DNA of 64,000 nucleotides from Takakia lepidozioides (GCA_030704615.1 CM060731.1:74318756-74382755), one strand, 5' to 3'. Positions 1 to 12,284 are shown, counted from the first letter of the stretch. Made by a program: numbers and translations. The notes: a model not told the origin generated them from the letters alone.

Positions 1-524
1 CTTAGCGGGACTTAGTGGGGGTGGCATAGGACTCACCATGGGAGCAAAGACCTCGTGGTGGGAGTCGTGGGGAGTCTTGGGACTCATCGCGGTCCATAGG
101 GACCGTGGTGAGCGGGCCAAGACTCACCGCGACTCATCACCGGGAGTCGAGGGTTTTCGTGGTGGTTCGCCATAAAATGGCATGGCTGGTTGTGAAACCC
201 CCGCGGACACCTACAGAAGTATATATAGGGAGTAGTAACCCCGAGAACGGTGCAAGCCCGTTGGTGACCAAAAACTAGTGAGTAAGCGAGCGAGCCGGAA
301 AGCGACCAAAGAGTGGGGAGCTGTTCCGGACTGCCATCTACCAAAGGGAATTCTCCTAGTCCCAAATAGGTGGAGGGTTTAGAGGGAAGCCAAGGGGGAC
401 CGTTATGTCCCGGTGAGCAGCCGAAGCTCCAAGTTGGCCCGGGCGGCCAGGTTGGGAGTCAGGCGAGCGCATCAAAGCGAGTAACTATGACTTGAAGGGG
501 AGCTTACCGAAGTGAGGTGCGCGA
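1..524. other. Unassigned sequence upstream of MULE copy A
   Basis: No convincing coding region is seen. A TATA-like stretch (tatatatagg) lies near 221-230 and the surroundings are rich in short GGGAGTC/GACTC-type repeats, so this could be part of an LTR or a promoter, but no TG...CA ends, primer-binding site or target duplication are visible. Homology to the MULE cargo gene begins abruptly near 525, so this is foreign DNA at a breakpoint of that element. Confidence 0.4.
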
Positions 525-1618
525 CACTGGACCTCACATGCGGCACGGGTAAGACTTCACGTGCTCAGTTTGTCCCCTGGCCCGATTGCAATTGCATGCC
601 GCAAGCTATTAACCGCCCGCTTTGGTCCTCAGGTGCTTCAATGTGGGCAGGGACGTTGTCCGACAGGCATGTGTTCGCCTTCGAGCCAGATACTGCCCTC
701 CACAACTCGGAACTTGCAGCGGCTGAACGTCTGCCGAAAGAGGAAGAGGCATCCTCGGAGGATGAGGAAAAATCCGAGAAGGAGCAGGGGGAGGAAGTTG
801 GGATCGAGGCCGAGGAGCCCCCGGTTTACGAGTGAGTGGTGGCATTGTAAGTTGCCTCTAGATTTCGTGAGGCACCTCCCTCCGCTCTCTTATTTCATTG
901 AAAACCCTTTCTGGTTGTGCTGGTATTGACATTCTTGAAGTGGATTTGTTCTTACTGTAGGATGCCAAGTACTGCCGGAGGGACGTCTACACCGGAGTTC
1001 ATGGGCAGGAGGAACGTGCCTTTTTTTGCCAGGGGGGATTTCATGCCTAGTCCAGAAAGGGAGTACATCCTTCCTACTTATGCTGCCCGGCTTGCTTCGG
1101 TGTCCATTAGGAGGTGTTCCGAACGTAGTCGTGTACAGCAGATTTTAGACGAGGCAAGCCTCAAGAAAATGAAGATGAGGGAGGAGGCAGCAGCTATTAG
1201 AGCCCGTCGGGCTCGTAGATTTGTGTTGGATTCTGCTGAGGAAAGTGGGGGAGAAGACGTAGAAGATTCCTAGGAGGTGAGGTGGACATTTTTTAGAGGC
1301 ATAGTGGAACTGATGCATCACAGAGCTCCGAGGACGAGGGGGATGAGGGGGATGAGGAAGAAGGTGGGGCAAGTTCATCGGAGGGTGTAGGAGAGTAGTG
1401 CCCATTCCGGCTATGACAGTTAGAACACACTTGTATAGACGTGGCTTGCCACAAAATTTGCAATAAAATGTTGCATTTCAAGTCCACTGGTGCCACATTC
1501 CAACTTCACATGACCCTATTTCCATGCCTCCTAACCCTATTTCCGTGGACTAAAAATGGTCTGCTCATGCTTTTTTTTTTCCGCTCATGCTCATGCCGCT
1601 CATGAAATAGCAGCCCCT
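525..1618 (+). mobile_element. MULE copy A: broken cargo-side end
   Basis: Nearly identical to the right end of copy B (about 34820-35789): the same last cargo exons, 3' sequence and terminus with GCTCATG-type subterminal repeats ending in a GAAATAGCAGCCC-like terminal repeat. The left side is cut inside the cargo gene at about 525, so only about 1.1 kb survives. Aligning its terminus base by base with copy B puts the element end at 1618. The next nine bases, cattggcag, are the exact reverse complement of the nine bases after the terminus of copy C, suggesting A and C are two halves of one insertion. Confidence 0.85.
531..1273 (+). pseudogene. C-terminal remnant of the MULE cargo (methyltransferase-like) gene
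   Basis: Three pieces collinear with copy B are seen: an exon end coding DLTCGTG (to 548), an intron 549-632, an exon 633-831 coding GASMWAGTLSDRHVFAFEPD followed by an acidic Glu/Ser-rich tail, an intron 832-960, and a last exon 961-1273 containing STPEFMGRRNVPFF and a basic, Arg-rich helix (REEAAAIRARRARRF). TCGTG plus the downstream VFAFEPD resemble motif I and the acidic loop of SAM-dependent methyltransferases. Upstream exons are missing. The last exon keeps about 125 bp deleted in copy B, so copy A holds the fuller C-terminus. A stop after VEDS precedes further homologous sequence, so the 3' part is probably degenerate. Confidence 0.65.
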
Positions 1619-1627
1619 CATTGGCAG
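1619..1627. repeat. Candidate 9-bp target-site duplicate flanking copy A
   Basis: The nine bases cattggcag directly follow the terminus of copy A. Their reverse complement ctgccaatg follows the terminus of copy C at 48130-48138. A related uninterrupted site (tactgccaatgtgacaac) is present near 23040-23058. Nine bp is the usual MULE target duplication length. Confidence 0.7.
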
Positions 1628-2230
1628 TATCATGTCAAGTCACTCCAAACTATCAAAGGTTCACTCAACCACCTAGCATGCAGAATTCAACATGGAAACT
1701 TAGGGTCAATTATGATAAGAAGGAAAAACAGGGTGAAATGTGTTGAAGAAGGTGCCTTCATTAGTAGTGCCTGATTTATCAATTCCACCACTACTGCTGC
1801 AGCTTCCAATTGACCATCTATCCATGCAGGTTGCTAGTAGCTATTGATCCACAGGGAATCATAGGAGCTTGAAGTCCAGCCCTCTTCGATGAATCTGGAT
1901 CCACACTCTATCCCTACTCCTTCAGCTATCCATGCCTGATTTGCACAAATCATGCATTCATCCTTGCCTTGCTGCTAGCAGATGACAATGAAAGCCTCGA
2001 ATTGTTTTGGGAAACACCCAACTCAACTTATCACACCAGTTCCTATGCTCAATTGCATCTTCTACTCTCTGTAATCCAATAGGCATTCACCTTTTTGCCT
2101 TGATTGTCCAACCGTTGACTGGGGTCAGAAAAGTATTCACTCCACAGCTTCTTGTGGTCTCCGTTACCTGTGTTTAGCCATTTCTCCAAGGGGTTTAGCC
2201 ACGCCAAGCTAGGGTTTGTGTCTCTTGGAC
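1619..2230 (-). pseudogene. PPR-linked / OSB-like repeat, inverted copy
   Basis: Reverse-strand copy of a repeat found on the plus strand near 17760-18115, 18826-19150, 21610-21870, 22808-23150 and 48130-48460. Around 2090-2180 the minus strand encodes a degenerate PDF motif (LW-EYFSDPSQW-DN-G-K), the signature of plant organellar single-stranded DNA-binding (OSB) proteins. The unit lies antisense relative to all other copies in the window, consistent with a local inversion. Stops and loss of surrounding domains make it a pseudogene fragment. Confidence 0.6.
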
Positions 2231-2629
2231 TCTAGGCTTCTTTCCACCGAGCTATGGCGGCTGTGAGGAAATCAGCAAGGTATTCTTGCTCTTTCGGCTC
2301 CCACACACCACCATAGTAGCCCTAAGCCATGAGGTGGTTGCCACAAACCAAGCCTTCTTTCTCACTTAGCTTCCCCAAACACGCCACTAAACTCAATGGC
2401 AAACAACCAAGCCCTGCTGGTTCCTAGCCCTTGTGAGCACTCATTCAAGCACTCTCCTTGGCCATAGCATCTATCTTAGAGCCTATTCCAGCCCCCTACA
2501 CCTACTGCTTCAAGAGTTGCGCTCCCTTCAAGCTTGAAGTTGAAACCCCAACCTCACATAGGCCCTACAAGTGCTTTTCTTTCACTCCAAGTGGAAACTA
2601 GCCCTAGACCTTCCGTTCTAGCTCTCTAA

Positions 2630-3010
2630 AGCTTGAAAACAAGAGCCTCAATGGGCTGAAGGCATGCTCCACACATGCCCCACTCTCACCATAAGAGAAT
2701 CAGCTCCTTTGCTTCATTTCTTGCACCCACAAACCTGAAAATACAAGCTTCAGCAGGCTGAAAGCATGCTCCACATGACCTACAGGGAAACCAGCCCCTT
2801 CCTTCCTTTCTTGCACTCCCACACCTGAAAGTGCAAGCCTTCACCAGGCTGATAGCATGCTCCACACATGCATTGCCCTCACATAAGGGAAGTCAGCCCT
2901 TCCCTCTTCCTTGCTTGCCCTCCAAGCTTGAAGATGGAAGCTTCAATGAGCTAAATACATGCTCCACACATGCAACCTCTTCACACAAGAGATATCAGCC
3001 CCCTATCTTG
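2630..3010. repeat. Degenerate ~100-bp tandem repeat
   Basis: The phrase catgctccacac(atgc) recurs at about 2663, 2765, 2856 and 2958, each time with a following tcagccc-type block and a cttgaa/cctgaa phrase. Spacing is 102, 91 and 102 bp. No coding role is apparent. Confidence 0.6.
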
Positions 3011-4016
3011 GCTCCTTGGCTCCTTGATGCTCTCTAAGACAAGACTAAGCACTCCACAGCCTTTGCCAAGCTCCTGAAACCCTAAGGCTTACATTTCCAA
3101 CCACAAGACACTTCTCTTGTGGTGCAAGAGCTCTTCTTCCAAGCTCTGAAACCCTAGGTGCACATTCCATGGCCTTGCCGCACCTCTTAGCTCCTGTTCC
3201 AGCCCTGCTCTTGCCATGACAAGAGCCCTCTCAATGCTGAAGCTCGAGATTGAAACCCAATCTCACCATACTCCACAAAGTGCACTGATTTGCCCCAAGC
3301 CAAATCAGCCCTTTCGTTTGGTCTTGCAATCCTTCACACAATGAAAGCTCGCATTCCCAAGTCCAGTTCTCAGCTTTGCCACCAAAGCCACTATAACCTG
3401 CTCTTGACTGGTCCTCTTCCCAATCGTGCTTGCTCATGCATGTACACAATCTGAAACCATCAAGGTGCTCTGGAATTACCTGCAGCATGGTGCTTTCATC
3501 TCTGAAGCTGAAGATCGAATGCCAAGGTCTACCACCTCGTAACCCACATTGCCTCCGCTTCTAACAACCAAGAGCTCCACGGTGCTCCTTGCATAACAAC
3601 TTGGTTTCTCTCATTCTCAAGCAAAAACCACAAGTGCTACAACTAACTCGTATCTGGCACTCACAGATATGAGCTCATCTTTCTCGAGTGATAAAGAAGA
3701 AGAATACAAGCACAAGCTCATGCGAGCTCACAAAGCTGAAGCATAAACTCATGCATATATAACCTCATCACTCAAATACAAGTCAAGCCAAGTGCACCCC
3801 ACGCCATGGGGAATCCACACTACGGCGCCATAGCTAGGCGCGGTGAGGCTCAACTCGAGAAAGATGAGCCTCCCGCGCTTGCCGTGAAGATAACCACTCC
3901 ATGGCCTAAATCTGCCTTGACCCCTGGATTGACACTTGGGCCAATCCCAAATGTCAATATGTAAAAGCTAGCTATTTCCTAGCTAGTTTCACACTAGTGG
4001 TAAAATAACTTGACAT
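3011..4016. other. Unassigned sequence
   Basis: Short phrases such as tgaaaccctaag and ctcttgtggtgcaagagctc recur, and there is no sustained reading frame with recognisable motifs. It appears to continue the decayed repeat to its left. Nothing further can be supported. Confidence 0.4.
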
Positions 4017-6185
4017 CTAGCCTGCCACCAAGTACACTTCTTGGGCATGGTAAGCCATATTGCCGCTTCACATTTGGCCAAATGTAAGCACCCCAAAGCA
4101 TGCATCTTGCAAGGCCTTCTGGGTATGTAAGAACAGCCTGTCATTGTATATATTCAGGACCTGTGCACATAGGACTCTTGCTGGCCCAGCCTGCAGTAAA
4201 TCAGACTTCAAACATGCAACCAAGTGATCACTTTGGGCATGACAAGACTGACTGCGACTTCATTCTACATCATGTACACTTGCCCCAAGATATACATCAT
4301 GTAAGGCGTTTTGGCATGGAAGAAAGGCCTGCCCTGTCACAGCATCCAGATCTGGACATACATACACTTTGAGTGCCCAAGACCAAGCCCACTTGGCCAA
4401 GATAAATCATACAATGCAGGTGGCTGTTCATATGGCAAAATAGAGTAAATAATCATTGGCCAGAGTCCTTTAGAGCTTACCGTCAGTGTTTCACAGGAGG
4501 CTAATGCCATGTTTTGCAAATAGAACCTCATTATGCTCCATTCCACAACAAAACCAGGTCTGAAAAGAGGCCTGTCACTGCCTTATCAGGCTGTCTTCTT
4601 TAACAAAACTCAGGTCTCCTCATCCTTAGAGCCAAACAACTATTTATGACTTGTCCCTTACACCATCAATCCTCTTTTAAGGCCAAAAAAAGGGGGCAAC
4701 CTAGTCTAAAAATCCTCAGGCAAAGCTGTCAAAGATTCAAGACAAGGTTCGATTCACATGCAGTGCTGCATGAGACAAGGCTGCCAGGGCAAAGTGCTCC
4801 ATCAGCAGCAGCAAAAGATAAGTCAAAAGCAAACATCATCATGTCAAACCGGGAGCAAGCGGGCCGAAATCGGGGCTGCATGCAGCAGCAGTATGTTCCT
4901 TTTGCGCACATCCTTATCTGCAAGCTCAAGAGAATTCAAAGTAGGTAGGGATCCTCACCTGGTCCCATCACAAGCCCCCACAAAAACCAATGGGTTAGTG
5001 AGGATTGTGGAACCCCAGGTGAATCACAGACCCCTACACTTGTTATCGATGTCAACTAGGAACCCGAAAAGCAAGAGAGAAAGATATGAAGTAAGAGGAA
5101 CCCTAATCGCCAAAAGCACGTTGAGCGATTGGGGAAGGTAACACTGCGCCATCGCCACCAACACGCCACCTCTAGCACAGCTAAGGAGAAGCGAAGAATA
5201 CAATTGCTAGGTCTAAGAAGGGAGAGGGAGCGATATACTTCCCCACCAAAGCGCCACTGCGAAACATAAAAGCCGGAGGAGGGAAAGGGACGATGCCATC
5301 ACAACGGGTTCTCCCGCCTGTGTGTAGAGACAAGATGCCGCCATTGCGCATCCCCAGGAGCTCGTCCGGCATGAAGCAGCAGACAGGGTAGCAGCAGAGC
5401 TCAGACGCCATAACTCGCGAGCCCAGCAGCACGAAGAATGCAGCTGACAGCGGGAGAGACACCCTAGGGCAGAGCCCGATTTTTCATCCGAAGGATGAAT
5501 AATCAATATCCTTTCTCTTAAAAACCCGACGGATGTCATCCGTTAGCTAGGTTTAACCAGTAGATTATAGGGTAGGAGTTAGGGTTTCACTCCTTAATTA
5601 ACAATAATTAAGTGTAATTAAAAAATCTCCATGGCCATCATAAGCTGTTTTTTTCATCCGGTCCAAATGAAAAAATAAATAGGTTCATTTGTTTGGATGA
5701 GGTCCATCAGCAAGATGAAAAATTAGTATCCATCATCCAGGGCAGTGGTTTTTCATCCTAACAGGTAATTCATCATCCCTTAAGAGAAAGCCTCATCCAG
5801 TACGGAAAAAAAGCATAAAGGGGGAATAAAACGAATTCAAATCCTGGTATTTTTCATCCGGCATGGATGGAAAAATTATAGATAGGATGCCAATGTCATA
5901 ACCCTTATGGAGGTAATTCCTCATTCTCTGGTGACTCATCTGATATAGATGAAAGTCAATAAAAGAGGAATGAAAAATTATAGGTCCTTTTTAAAGGTAC
6001 TTTAGTGTCCACCCAAGTGATTCTTCCGGTATGGATAGAAAACCTTTACAAGTCGGGTGAAAACACCTTTTTGAGTCCATCTGGTATAGATGGAAGATCA
6101 TGAAAAGAACACTGATGCAACCGGCCAGTTCCGAGGAGGGAGACAGAGGGAGACAGAGGGAGAGAGGGGGCAACAAAGAAAAAAC
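4017..6185. repeat. Copy 1 of a 2.15-kb direct duplication
   Basis: From TCTAGCCTGCC to the aacaaagaaaaaa run, this segment is almost identical to 9093-11240 (offset 5076-5077 bp; only scattered substitutions and small indels seen by eye). Starts and ends do not show TG...CA, and no primer-binding or polypurine site is seen beside them, so LTRs are unlikely. Short frames occur on both strands but none has a recognisable domain. The second half contains recurring TTTCATCC/GGATGAAA words that could fold. Confidence 0.85.
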
Positions 6186-6300
6186 AAAAAGGTGGGGGGG
6201 GGGGGGGGGAGTGACTGAGTAGCAACTACTCAGTCACTCCCCCCCCCCCCCACCTTCCTCTTTTCTTTTTGTTTCCTGATCTCTCCCTCTCCCTCTATAC
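6120..6300. repeat. G-run/C-run palindrome with GTGACTGAGTAG arms
   Basis: A run of about 16 G, then agtgactgagtag, a 3-base loop, ctactcagtcact, then a C run, flanked by purine-rich sequence on the left and matching pyrimidine-rich sequence on the right. It is a long perfect-to-near-perfect hairpin. A second example lies at 12075-12250. It may be a fold-back element or two transposon ends joined head to head. Confidence 0.75.
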
Positions 6301-8435
6301 AAGGAACTTGCTTGTATTTTTTCCAAAACCCTGGAAGGCGTGGACTATTTCTGTCTAAACCATATTTTAAATCTCATCCATACTGGATGTAATCATGAAA
6401 ATGGATGAATTCCATTAAAGAATATTCTCTGATAGCCGGGTTCTTTGGATGATTTTGGTCATGAGAACTAACCCTAATGAAAGCCAGACCCTATTTTGGA
6501 TGTCATCCCTACTAGATGACATCATGATGAAATCAGGGAAATTTTTTACATCTCATTACCTGTTTTTCATCTAATTTGGATGAAATCGCGAAGGTTTGCC
6601 CTATCTCTTCCTCCGCCCTAAAACTCTGCACGATACGCGTGCGTTTTGATTCTGCTGGAGCTGAGCGATGGTGTCAGTGAATTCATTTAAACACGAAGCT
6701 TGTGAATTTGATGGCTATGGAGAAGCTTTATGGCAGCCTGCAAGTGCTCTGGCAAGATTCCAGTACTTTTCGATTCCCCTTGGGGTATGCAATGGCGGCA
6801 GAGCTTCAATTCCCTCAATGAGGTTGTCTCTTCCCTTGGCGGACAATCTACCCTAAGCAGTGATTGTTTGTCGATATGTTCAATGGTCATTAAGATCCAG
6901 CGCCGCTCTCAAACTTTCAGGAAGTCTCTTCACCTGATAAAATGCTCGTAGAAATCAGCAAACCGTTGCTTGTTTGTGCTGTCAATTGCCGAGTTCTTGG
7001 AGCTATGTCGAATCCTCTTCCACAAACCCTTAAGGTTGTGGATAATCTTTGCTTTGCTTTTGATCTCTTCTTGCTTTTGAACGCATGTTGTACAGCGATA
7101 ACAAGCGTGAGGCCTGATATTCACCTGGGGTTCCACATCTTCACTAACTTCATTGTTTTTTTATTGCATGTGATGGGACCAGGTGAGGGCCCTCACTTAA
7201 TATGATTCATGAAGCTTGCAATTGATTGAAACCTAGCAAGATGAAGTGAAGTCGACTCAAGCTGTTTCTTCAGGGAGCTGATTCAAATCTACCCCCTTAT
7301 CTTGATCTTTCTGGCTATGCTTCCACCTCTTTCTGTTGAGCATCAATGCATTAAGATGAGCTTTATTAGAACACTTATGTTCTATTAATGACTCTTACCT
7401 TTGATTTCTGCTACATTACATGATGGTGCTGGATTTGCTATTTACAGCACAGCCTGAGCTTTTATTTTCGGTTTATGGTACTGGTAAGATGCTGGGCGTG
7501 AAGGGTATCGGGCAGCCAAGTAAGAGGACATAGGGAACACCAATCTCTTGTTTTTAGGCCATGTATGATTACTGATGCAGGCCATTTGATTTCCAGTCCT
7601 TCTTTACTTGTTTGTGACCTTGCAAGTACCCTGCTGAAGCAGATACAGATTACCCCAAAACCTGAAACGGGCTCTAGGGTAGACTGGCTTTACTGCTATG
7701 GCATGTACCAAGCAGCACAGTAACCTGAAAGATCTTTTTGAACTCAGACAATATGTTTAGAGGGATTTTAAGACATCGGGGATTAAGCTAGTACAAGCCC
7801 TGTATATCTCTCTATACCTCCATGAATGCTTGGTGATATGGTAAACATTTTGCTAGAATATATACTCCAGATTATGGAACATAATCAATATCTTCTGATT
7901 GTATTCCATGTTTACATATCATTTAGTAAGATCTGCAGATATACAATGTAACCATGGGTGATGAAATTCAGCAATCTGAAGACTGGCTTCCTTGCTTTGC
8001 ACAGTGGTAAAGTAGCAATATGTACAATTGTTTGCTACTTAACACCTTGTTACCACGATGTATACAATGGGCCCAGACCTAAACCAGGTTCTGGGGCAAA
8101 AAAACAAGGTATGAGGTCATACCACTTATGAGTAAATGGTTCACAATCTGTATGATGCTTTGATATGGCCATAAGATTACATAATAAGTGGAACTTCATT
8201 TTCAGAGTGTTCATGTAATCTTGGGGAGTGATGTTAGCAGGATAAACAAGTTTTCCCTGCTATGAACAGTTGCTTTGTTACATCTGAAAGCATACCCAAT
8301 AGTGTGATACATGATTGGGTCCCTGTTTAGACATGCATTTTAATGAAGCATATACTGATGCGGATTTTTATATAATCTCACCCCCCCACCCAGAGATTTC
8401 ATGAACTATGGGATCTGTTGTATGTTAGCAGACTG
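6300..8435. other. Spacer between the two 2.15-kb duplicates; partly inverted repeat
   Basis: No gene is recognised. The stretch of about 7040-7260 is a diverged reverse-complement copy of about 4915-5100 in the left duplicate: both contain the phrases cacctggtcccatcaca, ggaaccccaggtgaat and cttgttatcg in the same order on opposite strands. The rest is AT-rich sequence without motifs. The whole 4017-11240 block therefore looks like one rearranged non-coding element. Confidence 0.5.
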
Positions 8436-8439
8436 GTTT

Positions 8440-8740
8440 ATGAATGGAGAATGATTGATAGTGCCTCATTATGAGGCTGATTTGTCGTAAAAATTGACAA
8501 AGAGCTTGTTTGGTCTTGTCCATGTCTCGACAAGACATTTTATCTTCCCTCTCTTTCGTGTTGCTCAAAAAAAAAAAAAACCACAGAGGGAAAGAGGGGG
8601 TAGAAAAAGTTAATAAGAGAGAGGGAAGATACTCATGTCATGTCAAGACATGGACAAGACCAACTAGGGTCATTGTCAATTAAAGACATAAACAGCCCCA
8701 TGACAGGGCACCATCTAACATTTCCAGTCTTGTCATAACA
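8440..8740. repeat. Fold-back (MITE-like) inverted repeat
   Basis: The left arm (about 8440-8556) reads ggtcttgtccatgtct then cttccctctct. The right arm (about 8615-8740) is its reverse complement, ending acatggacaagacc. Arms extend imperfectly for about 100 bp outward (aattgacaa..., gaggctg/gggctg). The loop holds an A run and a purine-rich stretch. Size and structure fit a MITE or fold-back element; no target duplication was identified. Confidence 0.65.
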
Positions 8741-9092
8741 CACCAAGTGACGCCACCCATTCAGTCATGATAAAACAGGGTGGGAGGGCGGGGTATGTTC
8801 ATAATCAGATTCCTGTCATGTACCCCAAGTGACCCTCTTGCACAATATAAGTCAGATTGCAGCCTCAGATTATATCATCCATAGTTATCCATAAGATATG
8901 CACCATGCAAGATATCATGGGCATATAAGAACTTCTTGCCACATTACAGATCCAAGATATGTATACACAAGTACCTTGAGGTGATCCAAGACAAGCATTA
9001 TGCAAGGTAGGTAAGAACAGTCTGCCCTACAACACATTCAGTGAGTGTTCACACCGGTAGCAGGAAGGACCAGCCTGCAATTAATTACACTT

Positions 9093-11240
9093 CTAGCCTG
9101 CCACCAAGTACACTTCTTGGGCATGGTAAGCCATATTGCCGCTTCACATTTGGCCAAATGTAAGCACCCCAAAGCATGCATCGTGCAAGGCCTTCTGGGT
9201 ATGTAAGAACAGCCTGTCATTGTATATATTCAGGACCTGTGCACATAGGACTCTTGCTGGCCCAGCCTGCAGTAAATCAGACTTCAAACATGCAACCAAG
9301 TGATCACTTTGGGCATGACAAGACTGACTGCGACTTCATTCTACATCATGTACACTTGCCCCAAGATAAACATCATGTAAGGCGTTTTGGCATGGAAGAA
9401 AGGCCTGCCCTGTCACAGCATCCAGATTTGGACATACATACACTTTGAGTGCCCAAGACCAAGCCCACTTGGCCAAGATAAATCATACAATGCAGGTGGC
9501 TGTTCATATGGCAAAATAGAGTAAATAATCATTGACCAGAGTCCTTTAGAGCTTACCGTCAGTGTTTCACAGGAGGCTAATGCCATGTTTTGCAAATAGA
9601 ACCTCATTATGCTCCATTCCACAACAAAACCAGGTCTGAAAAGAGGCCTGTCACTGCCTTATCAGGCTGTCTTCTTTAACAAAACTCAGGTCTCCTCATC
9701 CTTAGAGCCAAACAACTATTTATGACTTGTCCCTTACACCATCAATCCTCTTTTAAGGCCAAAAAAAAGGGGGCAACCTAGTCTAAAAATCCTCAGGCAA
9801 AGCTGTCAAAGATTCAAGACAAGGTTCGATTCACATGCAGTGCTGCATGAGACAAGGCTGCCAGGGCAAAGTGCTCCATCAGCAGCAGCAAAAGATAAGT
9901 CAAAAGCAAACATCATCATGTCAAACCGGGAGCAAGCGGGCCGAAATCGGGGCTGCATGCAGCAGCAGTATGTTCCTTTTGCGCACATCCTTATCTGCAA
10001 GCTCAAGAGAATTCAAAGTAGGTAGGGATCCTCACCTGGTCCCATCACAAGCCCCCACAAAAACCAATGGGTTAGTGAGGATTGTGGAACCCCAGGTGAA
10101 TCACAGACCCCTACACTTGTTATCGATGTCAACTAGGAACCCGAAAAGCAAGAGAGAAAGATATGAAGTAAGAGGAACCCTAATCGCCAAAAGCACGTTG
10201 AGCGATTGGGGAAGGTAACACTGCGCCATCGCCACCAACACGCCACCTCCAGCACAGCTAAGGAGAAGCGAAGAATACAAATGCTAGGTCTAAGAAGGGA
10301 GAGGGAGCGATATACTTCCCCACCAAAGCGCCACTGCGAAACATAAAAGCCGGAGGAGGGAAAGGGACGATGCCATCACAGCAGGTTCTCCCGCCTGTGT
10401 GTAGAGACAAGATGCCGCCATTGCGCATCCCCAGGAGCTCGTCCGGCATGAAGCAGCAGACAGGGTAGCAGCAGAGCTCCGATGCCATAACTCGCGAGCT
10501 CAGCAGCACGAGGAATGCAGCTGACAGCGGGAGAGACACCCTAGGGCAGAGCCCGATTTTTCATCCGGAGGATGAATAATCAATACCCTTTCTCTTAAAA
10601 ACCCGACGGATGTCATCCGTTAGCTAGGTTTAACCAGTAGATTATAGGGTAGGAGTTAGGGTTTCACTCCTTAATTAACAATAATTAAGGGTAATTAAGA
10701 AAATCTCCATGGCCATCATAAGCTGTTTTTTTCATCCGGTCCAAATGAAAAAATAAATAGGTTCATTTGTTTGGATGAGGTCCATCAGCAAGATGAAAAA
10801 TTAGTATCCATCATCCAGGGCAGCGGTTTTTCATCCTAACAGGTAATTCGTCATCCCTTAAGAGAAAGCCTCATCCAGTACGGAAAAAAAGCATAAAGGG
10901 GAATAAAACGAATTCAAATCCTGGTATTTTTCATCCGGCATGGATGGAAAAATTATAGATAGGATGCCAATGTCATAACCCTTATGGAGGTAATTCCTCA
11001 TTCTCTGGTGACTCATCTGATATAGATGAAAGTCAATAAAAGAGGAATGAAAAATTATAGGTCTTTTTTAAAGGTACTTTAGTGTCCACCCAAGTGATTC
11101 TTCCGGTATGGATAGAAAACCTTTACAAGTCGGGTGAAAACACCTTTTTGAGTCCATCTGTATAGATGGAAGATCATGAGAAGAACACTGATGCAACCGG
11201 CCAGTTCCGAGGAGGGATACAGAGGGAGAGAGGGGGCAAC
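9093..11240. repeat. Copy 2 of the 2.15-kb direct duplication
   Basis: Direct copy of 4017-6185. It ends near aacaatgaaaaaaaatgg and runs into a G run followed directly by LINE-like sequence, without the GTGACTGAG hairpin found after copy 1. The very high identity points to recent duplication or conversion. Confidence 0.85.
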
Positions 11241-11269
11241 AATGAAAAAAAATGGGTTGGGGGGGGGGA

Positions 11270-12080
11270 GGTCAGATGGTGGGGTCAGCTGCAGCATATG
11301 TCCAACACCATATATCCTAAGTTAATCGACTCTATATCTTGGAAACAGGACCGCCCACCGACCTGTCAAACAGGCTAAGTCCTGGCAGAAGACAGTATAA
11401 GATATTCTCAAGGACCTGGACCTGGAACCGCAAGTCTTCACCCTGCTGGATAAATCTGACTTAGAGGCTGTAGTGTCCAACCATGTCTGTTGCCATGAGA
11501 TTGTCTGATGAAAATGAAGTTAGGCAAAAAACTTCCCTGAACTTGTTTCCAGTCAGTGACATGGGGGAGGACATCTTGGATGACCTCAAGGGTCTACCCA
11601 CTCTCGGCACTAGACTGAAATTTAAACTCAGGGCAGGAAGCCTACCTTTGAACATCAAACAGAAGCAGAGAGGAAAGGGAGAGTGCAATTGCCCGTTGTG
11701 TGGGCGCGTCGATGGGGAGGCAAATGATTTATTCGTCTGTTGTGTCTCCGCACATGTGCAATCTGAAGACAATACTCATTTTCTCATACATTGTTCCGGG
11801 TTCTCTCACCAAAGAGACGCTCTCTTCAAATCTTTCAAGGGAATTGTGCATGTACCTCTGTTTACTAACTTTGAAAAAGTCGAGGCTGAACCAAAAGCCC
11901 AGCCCCTTCTGAGGCCTAGTTTTTGGGCATCTCACACACAGCAGATTGATGCTTGTGTGAAGGGATTTGTAGAGGATATCTGGAAAACCCGGATTAATTC
12001 TTTATGTGAAGGTAAGTCTTACTACCAACGTCAGCCCCTGACAGAGGTAGGATCTGTCCCTTTTGTTTCCCCAAAAGAGG
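11270..12080 (+). pseudogene. LINE-like reverse-transcriptase C-terminal fragment
   Basis: An open frame (about 11483-12010) contains LKFKLRAGSLPLNIKQKQRG, a CPLCG cluster and, after an interrupting stretch, THFLIHCSGFSHQRDALF. The Cys2 followed by His-x4-Cys pattern with the preceding basic stretch is typical of the C-terminal zinc-knuckle-like region of some non-LTR retrotransposon polymerases. The catalytic reverse-transcriptase core is absent. Related pieces recur at 12285-12625, 25321-25710 and antisense at 21930-22165, so this is a dispersed repeat. Assignment to LINEs rests on the motif alone; another repeat protein with a similar zinc cluster is possible. Confidence 0.45.
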
Positions 12081-12250
12081 GAGCAACAAAGAAAAACAGA
12101 GAATGTGGGGGGGGGGGGGGGGGGGGAGTGACTGAGCAGCAACAGCTGCTCAGTCACTCCCCCCCCCCACCTTCTTTTCTTTTCTTGTTGCCCTTGATGT
12201 CTCCCTCTCACTCCCTCCCTCTCTCTCCCTCTCTCTCCCTCTCTTCTGTG
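12075..12250. repeat. Second G-run/C-run palindrome
   Basis: About 20 G, agtgactgagcagc, a short loop, gctgctcagtcact, then a C run and a long pyrimidine tract. Same architecture as 6120-6300 with a changed central arm, showing the hairpin is a repeated unit and not a one-off. Confidence 0.75.
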
Positions 12251-12284
12251 CTGCTCTCTTTTAAGCTCCCGACGAGATAAATTC

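Noticed and set aside
84-365. Minus-strand small protein near the left edge
   Set aside because: No motif, no homologue recognised and low-complexity GGGAGTC repeats overlap it.
4017-11240. LTR retrotransposon with 2.15-kb LTRs
   Set aside because: No TG...CA ends, primer-binding site, polypurine tract or gag-pol coding; part of the copy is inverted in the spacer.
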